DNA from: Fulvimonas sp. R45
GTDB lineage: Bacteria; Pseudomonadota; Gammaproteobacteria; Xanthomonadales; Rhodanobacteraceae
Assembly (NCBI RefSeq): GCF_030504985.1
Contig: NZ_JASERU010000027.1
Coordinates: 1 to 32,281 of the forward strand
Length of the DNA stretch: 32,281 bases
Direction: 5' to 3'
Below the pieces are notes generated by a model, which saw only the letters and a list, made by a program, of their open reading frames with translations, was not told where the DNA came from and made no database searches. Both the position numbers and the translations under genes were made by a program. Shown piece after piece: positions 17,111 through 23,605 of this stretch. Within the stretch, counting starts at the first letter, position 1. Every line of letters starts with the position of its first letter.

Positions 17111-19150
17111 TCAGTCGTCCTCGTCGTGCGGTTTCCATGCCTCGCTCAACTGCTTCTGCACCGGCGCCGGCACCGGTTCGTAGTGGCTGAGGTCGAGGCT
17201 GTAGCGGCCGCGGCCGCCGGTCATCGATTTCAGCTCGGTGGCGTAGCCGGCGAGTTCGGCCAGCGGGGCCTGCGCCCGGATCAACAACTCGCCGCCACGT
17301 TGTGCGTCGGTGCCGAGGATGCGCGCGCGCTTGCCGGCCAGGCCGCCGGTGACGTCGCCCACGTTCGCCTCGGGGATCGACACCTCCACGTCCACGATCG
17401 GTTCCAGCACGACCGGCCGCGCCTTGCCCACCGCGTCGAGGAAGGCCTTGCGGCCGGCGCTGACGAAGGCGACCTCCTTCGAATCGACCGGATGGTGCTT
17501 GCCGTCGACCACGGTGACGCGCAGGTCCTGCATCGGATAGCCGGCCACCGCGCCGGTCTCCATCGCCTGGCGCACGCCCTTCTCGATGGCGGGCAGGAAC
17601 TGGCCGGGAATGGTGCCGCCCTTCACCTGGTCCACGAACTCGAAGCCCGCGCCGCGCTCCAGCGGTTCCACGCGCAGGAACACCTCGCCGAACTGGCCGG
17701 CACCGCCGGTCTGCTTCTTGTGCCGGTGGTGGCCATCGGCGCGGCCGGCGATGGTCTCGCGGTAGGCGATGCGCGGCGGGTGGATGTCCGCTTCCACGCC
17801 GTAGCGCTCGCGCATGCGCTCCAGCATCACCTTCAGGTGCAGCTCGGACAGCCCGCGCAGCACGGTCTCGTTGAGTTCCTTATGGTGCTCGACGCGCAGG
17901 CAGGGATCTTCCTCGGCCAGCCGCGCCAGCGCGTTCGACAGCTTCTGCTCCTGGCCCTTGTGCCTGGGCTCCAGCGCCAGGCCCACCATCGGCTGCGGGA
18001 AGCGCGGCGGGGCGAGGTGGATGCGGTCGTGCTGGTGCGAGTCGTGCAGCACGGCGCCGAAATGGATCTCCTCCACCTTGGCCACCGCGGCGATGTCGCC
18101 CGGGATCGCCTGCTCGATCTCGGGATGGTTCTTTGCGTCGAGGCGGAACAGGTGGCCCACCTTGAACGGCTTGCGGCCGTCGTCCACGAACAGCTGCGAG
18201 TCGCGCCGCAGCGTGCCCTGCCACACGCGGAAGATGCCGAGCTTGCCGACGAACGGGTCGTTGACGATCTTGAACACGTCGGCGACGACGTGGCGGTCCG
18301 CGTCGGGCCGCACCTCCACCGGCTTGCCGTCGCCGTCCAGGAACGGCGGCGGGTTGCCCTCGGCGGGATTGGGCAGCAGGCGCCCGGCCAGCTCCAGCAG
18401 TTCGGCCACGCCCGCCCCGGTGCGCGCGCTGGCGAAGCACACCGGCACCAGGTGGCCTTCGCGCAGGCACTGCTCGAAGGCGTCGTGCAGCTGCTCGCGG
18501 GTCAGCGCCTCCTCGCCGCTGTCCAGGTAGGCGCCCATCAGCCGCTCGCTGATCTCCACCACCTGGTCCAGGATGCGCTGGTGCGCCTCGGCCAGCGAGG
18601 AGAAATCGGTGGCGCCGTCGGCGTGGAAGAAGCAGTCCAGCACGCGCTTGCCGCCGTCGGCGGGCAGGTTCACCGGCAGGCACTCGGGGCCGAACTCCTC
18701 GCGCAGCGCCTCGACCAGCGCGGCCAGGTCGGCGCCCTCGGCGTCGATCTTGTTCACCACCAGCACGCGCGCCAGGCCGCGCGCCCTGGCGTGTTCCATC
18801 ATGCGGCGGGTGCCGTGTTCGATGCCGTTGGCGGCGTTCACCACCACCATCACGGTTTCCACCGCGGCCAGGGCGGACAGCGTGCCGCCGCGGAAATCGT
18901 TGTAGCCGGCGGTGTCGACCAGGTTGACGTGGCAATCGCCGCGGTCGATGCCGGCGATGCAGCTGTCGATGGAATGGCCGCGCGCCTTTTCCTGCGCGTC
19001 GGTGTCCGACTGCGTGGTCCCGCGCTCCACCGAGCCCTGCGCCTGGATCGTGCCGCCGGCGTGCAGCAAGGCCTCGAACAGCGTGGTCTTGCCGGCGCCG
19101 GCGTGGCCGGCGAGCGCGATGTTGCGGATGCTTTCCGTGTTGTACGACAC
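17111..19150 (-). CDS. EF-G-2-like translational GTPase
   Basis: A 679-residue protein with the full EF-G domain order: GTPase, beta-barrel, domains III-V (QTGGAGQFGEVFLRVEPL in domain IV; GRGRYSLDLSHYEPVP near the end). G1 is GHAGAGKT (15-22), G3 is DTAGYNDF (80-87) and G4 is NKID (134-137). Canonical EF-G has DTPGHVDF; here Tyr84 replaces the catalytic His, as I recall also for Thermus EF-G-2 (DAPGY). It is therefore a paralogue, not the main fusA product, and no rpsL/rpsG/tuf neighbours are present. Its role is not known; a specialised ribosome or stress role is possible. Translation most likely begins at the GTG at 19150, with GGGAGG 8 nt upstream. It is divergent from the TonB-like pair. 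Confidence 0.9.
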   Translation of the reverse strand: MSYNTESIRNIALAGHAGAGKTTLFEALLHAGGTIQAQGSVERGTTQSDTDAQEKARGHSIDSCIAGIDRGDCHVNLVDTAGYNDFRGGTLSALAAVETVMVVVNAANGIEHGTRRMMEHARARGLARVLVVNKIDAEGADLAALVEALREEFGPECLPVNLPADGGKRVLDCFFHADGATDFSSLAEAHQRILDQVVEISERLMGAYLDSGEEALTREQLHDAFEQCLREGHLVPVCFASARTGAGVAELLELAGRLLPNPAEGNPPPFLDGDGKPVEVRPDADRHVVADVFKIVNDPFVGKLGIFRVWQGTLRRDSQLFVDDGRKPFKVGHLFRLDAKNHPEIEQAIPGDIAAVAKVEEIHFGAVLHDSHQHDRIHLAPPRFPQPMVGLALEPRHKGQEQKLSNALARLAEEDPCLRVEHHKELNETVLRGLSELHLKVMLERMRERYGVEADIHPPRIAYRETIAGRADGHHRHKKQTGGAGQFGEVFLRVEPLERGAGFEFVDQVKGGTIPGQFLPAIEKGVRQAMETGAVAGYPMQDLRVTVVDGKHHPVDSKEVAFVSAGRKAFLDAVGKARPVVLEPIVDVEVSIPEANVGDVTGGLAGKRARILGTDAQRGGELLIRAQAPLAELAGYATELKSMTGGRGRYSLDLSHYEPVPAPVQKQLSEAWKPHDEDD

Positions 19151-19262
19151 GAGACGTCCCTCCCTTGGCAGGGCGCGGCATCGCGTGGCATGAACGGCTC
19201 CGCACGAGGCTGCGCGTGGCGGGCCGTCATGGTCGTCCTGCGCACGTGGCGCGGAGGCGGTC

Positions 19263-20390
19263 ATGGCGGGAACGGCGCAGGGCGCCGTGCGCATAGCCTT
19301 GTGCCTGCGCGCGACAGGGTCAAGCTGCACTGCGAAGCGGAACCGCGGCGGGGTCCGGGCGGTCAACACCCGGTGTACAAGGAAACGGCCGCGCCGCATC
19401 GCCAGCGCCAGGCCACGACGAGGACGAATCATCGAACGCCCCGACCAGGTCGAACACCACCGCTGGACGCCCCTTCCGCCCTCGGCACGCGGGCTGGCGC
19501 CGCTGGACGCCGCCAGCCTGGCCCTGCTGCGCCGGCTGCACTGGCGCGCGTCACCGCGCGAGCCGCGCCGGCTGTGGACGGGGCTGGCGTTCACCCTGCT
19601 GCTGCACCTGTTGCTGGGGGCGCTGATCGTGCACGAGCTGCGTCCCACGCCGATGCCGCAGGTGCCGGCGACGACGGCGTCGGTGCTGCAGGTGCGCCTG
19701 ATCGAGCGCGCTACGCCGGCAACGCCGGCGGCTCCGCCACCTCCACCCGCACCTCCGCCGCGCCGCCGCCCGGTGCCGCGCGCCGTGCCGCCGCCCGCCG
19801 CGACGCCGGCTCCCGAGCCGACGAAGCAGGAGGCGATGACCGCGCATATCTACGACCGCGAGGGCCGGGTGGAACTGCCGCCGGCGCCGGCCAGCAGCGC
19901 GCCGCCGGCCTACGTCTCCGGCCGCCTGCAGAGCGGCGACACGCGGATCCTGAAGCACGACGCCGGCGACAAATACCGCAGCAAGGACACCCGCTTCGCC
20001 CCGTATTTCCCGCCGCCCGGCGAAAGCGCGGTGGACACCGCCATCCGCCACGTGATCGAAAAGACCACCAAGACCGGCACCGTCCACCTGCCCAAGGGCG
20101 TGCGCGTGCATTGCTCCACCGTGCTGTTCATCCTGCCCGTGGGCTGCGGCGGCGACCCGCCCGCGCCGCCGCCGCCCACCGACGGCGACGAGCGCCTGAA
20201 CATGGCGCCCGCGCCACTGGCCAGGCCGCAGCATCCGCCGAAGGCGCCGGACGTGGACGCGTGCATCGCCCTCTATCGCGCCGGCAAGCCCTTGCCGCAC
20301 GGATGCCCGGTGGACACGCCCACCCGCGCCGTGGACGCCGGGATGCGCGAGCTGGAACGCAAGCACAGGAACGATCCGGGTGGCGGTTGA
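19263..20390 (+). CDS. TonB-like membrane-anchored proline-rich protein, paralogue 1
   Basis: A single-pass protein of up to 375 residues. It has a basic N-terminus, one transmembrane helix (LWTGLAFTLLLHLLLGALIV, about 105-124), then VLQVRLIERA, a short Pro-rich linker (APPPPPAPPPRRRPVP) and a C-terminal domain from about residue 219. The C-terminal domain shares GDTRI, GES-VDTA-RH, EK-T, HLP-GVR and a final PLP-GC with the next gene. This is the layout of TonB/TolA energy transducers, but the C-terminal domain is not the TonB fold signature I know. The start is uncertain. The ATG at 19263 has GGAGG 5 nt upstream, but codons up to about 19425 are full of rare ones (ATA, ACA, AGG, CGA), unlike the rest. 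Real translation may begin near 19428. Function unknown. Confidence 0.7.
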   Translation: MAGTAQGAVRIALCLRATGSSCTAKRNRGGVRAVNTRCTRKRPRRIASARPRRGRIIERPDQVEHHRWTPLPPSARGLAPLDAASLALLRRLHWRASPREPRRLWTGLAFTLLLHLLLGALIVHELRPTPMPQVPATTASVLQVRLIERATPATPAAPPPPPAPPPRRRPVPRAVPPPAATPAPEPTKQEAMTAHIYDREGRVELPPAPASSAPPAYVSGRLQSGDTRILKHDAGDKYRSKDTRFAPYFPPPGESAVDTAIRHVIEKTTKTGTVHLPKGVRVHCSTVLFILPVGCGGDPPAPPPPTDGDERLNMAPAPLARPQHPPKAPDVDACIALYRAGKPLPHGCPVDTPTRAVDAGMRELERKHRNDPGGG

Positions 20391-20583
20391 GAGTTTGCGC
20401 GTTTTTCAAACTTGCAGCCCGGCCATGGATCGTCCACCTGGTTGATTGATCCGCCGGGGTGCGGCCGGCCCCGTGCGGCGCGCCGATGAAGATGCCCACA
20501 CAGTCTTTCGAGCGCCCGCCCGGCGACGAAAAACTTTGCGCCGGCGTGCGGGAAACCGCGCGCCGCCCGCTACACTGCGCCGC

Positions 20584-22551
20584 ATGCCGTTGCCGCCTCC
20601 GGACCCGCCCGCCCGGCCTGCCCGCGTGACGATCGAATCGCCGCGCGAGGCGGCGTTGCGCGCCATCGTCTACCGCGGCCGCCTGCGCGAGAAGCCGCGC
20701 GAGCGCGGGCTGCGCGTCGCCGGGCTGGTCGGCTCGCTGCTGGTGCACCTGGTCTTCCTGCTCGGTGCCGTGCTCGGCCCGGCCTACGTGCCCGACGAGT
20801 TGCCGCAGACGCCCTACAGCAACGTGCTGCACGTACGCCTGATCGACAACAAGCCCGAGCCGCCGCCCCCGCCGCCGGTGCGCGGCACGCCGCCGGAACG
20901 CCACGGCCCGCGCCGGCGCGACCGCGCCACGGCACAGCTCGTCCATGCGGCGCCCGCGCGACAGACCGCGACGGCCGTCCCCACCGCGCAACCGTTGCCG
21001 GCGGTGCCCGCGCCCCCGATCGACCGGCCGGTGATCGCGACGCAGCCGCTGCCCGCCGCGTCGCTGCCCAAGCCGGCGGCCGCGCCGCTGCCGCCGGTGA
21101 GCGTGCCCAGGCCGGCGCCGACGCAGGCGCTGCAGCCGGTCGCGGTCAGCGCGCCGCCGCCGGACATCCACCTGGAGGTGCCGCCGGCGCCGAAGCCGGT
21201 GCCGCCGCGCTTCCAGCCCGAGCCGGTGCGCAAGGCACAGGCCGAAGGCACGCGGCCGATGCCGCCGCCGGCCTCGCTGGCGCTGCCGCCGCTGCCCACG
21301 CCCGCCGTCGCCGTGCCCAGCCCGCCCAGCATCGTGCTGGACAAGACCGTGCCGGCCAGCGTGGCGCCGCCCAGCGTCGCCGCGGTCAGCCACGCCGAAC
21401 AGCCGGCCGCGCCGCCGGCGCCGCAGTTGCAGGCAGTGCCGCTGCCCGCGCCCGCGGCGCCCACGGTGAACCTGCAATCCACGCTCGACGTCGCCGCGCC
21501 GACGGTGCCACGCGAGCGGCCCCGGGTCGAGGCGCCGACCATCCGGGTGGCCCCGGCCCAGCTCGCTGCCGTGCCGTTGCCGCCCGCCTACGCCGCGCCG
21601 GCCACGCCGCGCGTGCAGGCGCCGTCGGTCGCACTCGAGCCGCCCTCGCTGCCGGCCGCCGAACTGGCGATCCAGCCGCCGCAGGCCAAGGTGGCCGCGG
21701 CGCTGCCCGCGCCGGCCGAGGCGGTTGCGGCGAAGCCCGCCGAGCCCGCGCCCGCGAAGGCGGCGCCGTCCACGCCGGCGCCGGCCGCCGCCGCGGAACG
21801 CGAGGCGGCAAACGCGGAGGCTTCGCCGTCGTCGTCGACGGCGCAGACCAGCAGCGCGCCCGACGCCACGCCGCAGGGCCGCGACACCGCCACGCCGGGC
21901 CAGCCGCAGGGCACCACCCGCCCGGTGCCGCCGTCCAGCGTCACGCGCGCGGGCAATCTCGCCTCGACCACGGCGGGCGAAGGGCAGGTGACCGGCGCGC
22001 AGGGCCACGGCACGCAGGGCAGCCCCGAGGGCACCTACATCCAGCTGCTGCCGCACGGCGACACGCGGATCATGGAGCACCGCACCAAGGGGCCGCACTA
22101 CCAGCCCACCATCTTCGACCAGTACTGGACGCCGGAAGGCGAAAGCTCGGTCGACACCGCGCTGCGCCACGCGGTGGAGAAGGTCACCGTGAAGCACACC
22201 TTCCACCTGCCGCGCGGCGTGCGCATCGAGTGCGTGGCGATGCCGCTGCTGCCGGTGGCGCTGCTGGGCTGCGGCAACCCCGATCCGCCGGCCCGGGCGC
22301 TGGACGCGAAGACCTACGAGAAGCTCAACCTGCCCACGCTCAACAGCTCCATCCCGAAGATGGCGCCCCCCGCCAGCGCCCCCGCGCCGGCGGCCCCGGT
22401 GGCGCTGGACAACGGTGCGCTGTGTTCCGCGGCGCGCGTCTCGGGCGGCCCGCTGCCACCCGGTTGCGACGCTGCGCCGACCACCCGGCCGGCGGCGCTG
22501 CCGGCGCCGTCGGGCAGCTCGTGGGTGCCGGCGAGCGACCAGTTCCATTAG
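20584..22551 (+). CDS. TonB-like membrane-anchored proline-rich protein, paralogue 2
   Basis: A 655-residue protein with a cytoplasmic N-terminus of about 42 residues, one transmembrane helix (VAGLVGSLLVHLVFLLGAVL, 45-64), the sequence VLHVRLID shared with paralogue 1, and a very long Pro/Ala/Val-rich linker (about 90-480). The C-terminal domain from about residue 483 shares HGDTRI, GESSVDTALRH, EKVT, HLPRGVRIEC and LPPGC with paralogue 1. Such long Pro-rich arms can span the periplasm, as in TonB and TolA. The ATG at 20584 was chosen because coding character begins there. There is no Shine-Dalgarno, and a TACACT -10-like box at 20571-20576 would place transcription start at or next to the ATG, so a leaderless mRNA is possible. 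Function unknown. Confidence 0.8.
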   Translation: MPLPPPDPPARPARVTIESPREAALRAIVYRGRLREKPRERGLRVAGLVGSLLVHLVFLLGAVLGPAYVPDELPQTPYSNVLHVRLIDNKPEPPPPPPVRGTPPERHGPRRRDRATAQLVHAAPARQTATAVPTAQPLPAVPAPPIDRPVIATQPLPAASLPKPAAAPLPPVSVPRPAPTQALQPVAVSAPPPDIHLEVPPAPKPVPPRFQPEPVRKAQAEGTRPMPPPASLALPPLPTPAVAVPSPPSIVLDKTVPASVAPPSVAAVSHAEQPAAPPAPQLQAVPLPAPAAPTVNLQSTLDVAAPTVPRERPRVEAPTIRVAPAQLAAVPLPPAYAAPATPRVQAPSVALEPPSLPAAELAIQPPQAKVAAALPAPAEAVAAKPAEPAPAKAAPSTPAPAAAAEREAANAEASPSSSTAQTSSAPDATPQGRDTATPGQPQGTTRPVPPSSVTRAGNLASTTAGEGQVTGAQGHGTQGSPEGTYIQLLPHGDTRIMEHRTKGPHYQPTIFDQYWTPEGESSVDTALRHAVEKVTVKHTFHLPRGVRIECVAMPLLPVALLGCGNPDPPARALDAKTYEKLNLPTLNSSIPKMAPPASAPAPAAPVALDNGALCSAARVSGGPLPPGCDAAPTTRPAALPAPSGSSWVPASDQFH

Positions 22552-22617
22552 GGCGAATGCCATGAGGCCGCTTGCTTCTAGCAACCGGCGAGCATCCGCA
22601 ATGCCGGTATCCCGCGT

Positions 22618-23049
22618 CTATTTCATGCGATAGGCGCGGACGAACACCCCCATCACATCTATTTCGATGCGATCCTTGCCCAGGAGGAAGACCGGGGCGC
22701 AGCGGCTGCTATCAAGCATCCATACCGAGGGCGGGAGTTCCGCGTCGTCCGGGTGTGCACCTGCGCTTTCGCTGAGCATGCGGGTGGTGTCGGCAACCTG
22801 GCGAACCTTGAAGCCGTCGTCCGGTTGGCATTTTTCGCCATTGAGGTCGATGCTCGTGGTCGTGATGACAACCGTTTGCCCGAGCAATTCCTTTGCGAGC
22901 GGAATGCCATCGCTCGTATCGGCGTAGCCGACGACGTCGGCGATTTGCCAGCGCCCCTGGAAATCCTCGATGGAGGCGGCGGGCGTTTGCGCCATGGCAG
23001 GCGTCACCATGCCGAGCATGGCGATAAGCGGCAGCGCATGACGCAGCAT
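22618..23049 (-). CDS. Secreted protein coupled to a lysozyme gene; candidate lysozyme inhibitor/immunity
   Basis: A 143-residue exported protein with a Sec signal (residues 1-20, ending PAMA-QT). The mature part has two cysteines, Cys74 (GEKCQPDDGF) and Cys117 (SSRCAPVF), that could form a disulfide. It also has a conserved-looking segment, WQIADVVGYADTSDGIP. No enzyme motif is seen. Its ATG overlaps the stop of the upstream lysozyme remnant as TGATG, so the two were translationally coupled. Lysozyme-type effectors are often followed by a periplasmic inhibitor that protects the producer; that role is inferred from position and export, not from a recognised domain. GAGGAA upstream supports the start. 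It converges with paralogue 2, with 66 bp between stops. Confidence 0.8.
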   Translation of the reverse strand: MLRHALPLIAMLGMVTPAMAQTPAASIEDFQGRWQIADVVGYADTSDGIPLAKELLGQTVVITTTSIDLNGEKCQPDDGFKVRQVADTTRMLSESAGAHPDDAELPPSVWMLDSSRCAPVFLLGKDRIEIDVMGVFVRAYRMK

Positions 23050-23492
23050 CAGGGGTTCCTCTGCAGGAAGGGACGGTTTTCCCGCTGCCTGCGGGCAACG
23101 AGACCCGGACTCAGGCGTGCGGGGCCGGTCGGATGGCCGTTGCGATCACGCGGATGCACCATCACGTTTCTCGCCATGTGAGCCGCGACGCGAGCCATGT
23201 CACTGTGATTTGCGGGAGCGAGCGCTTGCCTTGTGTTGAACGTGGTCCCTGACGATATTCCTGACTTCGCGTTCGGCTTCGTGGGCGCGTTCGGCCAGGA
23301 CGGCGTTGACCTGCGCCGGCGTCACGGTCCGCCGCAATTCTTCAGCGGTGCACGGGCCATAATGGGCCAGAGTGCCAATCCCCCAAGTGCAATTGTCCCT
23401 ATCGGATCGTTGTAGTAATGCATCACGGTTCCCTCGTTGAACCGCAGCGCGGCATAGCCTGCCGTGCTGAGATGCATGCTTTCGTTGGCCAT
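23049..23492 (-). pseudogene. GH24 lysozyme gene, frameshifted and internally deleted
   Basis: Reading the minus strand from the ATG at 23492 (GGGAAA upstream) gives MHLSTAGYAALRFNEG and YYNDPIG, with the catalytic Glu20 of phage-type (GH24) lysozymes. A one-base loss near 23398 then shifts the frame. The next frame reads NCTWGIGTLAHYGPCTAEEL and continues to ERAHEAEREVRNIVRDHVQH, ending in a TGA at 23200-23202. A third frame supplies the family's C-terminal part, RLSPGLVARRQRENRPF, ending at 23049. The central stretch where GH24 enzymes usually have a FDALVSFTYN-like motif is missing, so there is a deletion as well as frameshifts. The three pieces together cover most of a lysozyme of about 150-170 residues. 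It is almost certainly inactive. Its stop overlaps the start of the secreted protein gene. Confidence 0.8.
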
Positions 23493-23605
23493 GACGATTT
23501 CCCTTTCGCTGGCTGATGGTGATCGGAGGTATAGCTTGTCGCGCAGGAGTTGCCTGCGAAGGGAATCACAGAGTCACGAATGGGACAGCCAGGCAGGCTC
23601 TGGCA

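Noticed and set aside
19910-22551. Assigning the paralogues as true TonB proteins
   Set aside because: Architecture fits, but the C-terminal domain lacks the TonB C-terminal pattern I know, and no exbB/exbD genes are nearby.
20128-22584. 818-residue Gly/Arg-rich minus-strand frame opposite the TonB-like genes
   Set aside because: It is the antisense reading of Pro/Ala-rich codons (CCG/GCG give CGG/CGC), spanning two real plus-strand genes and their intergenic gap.
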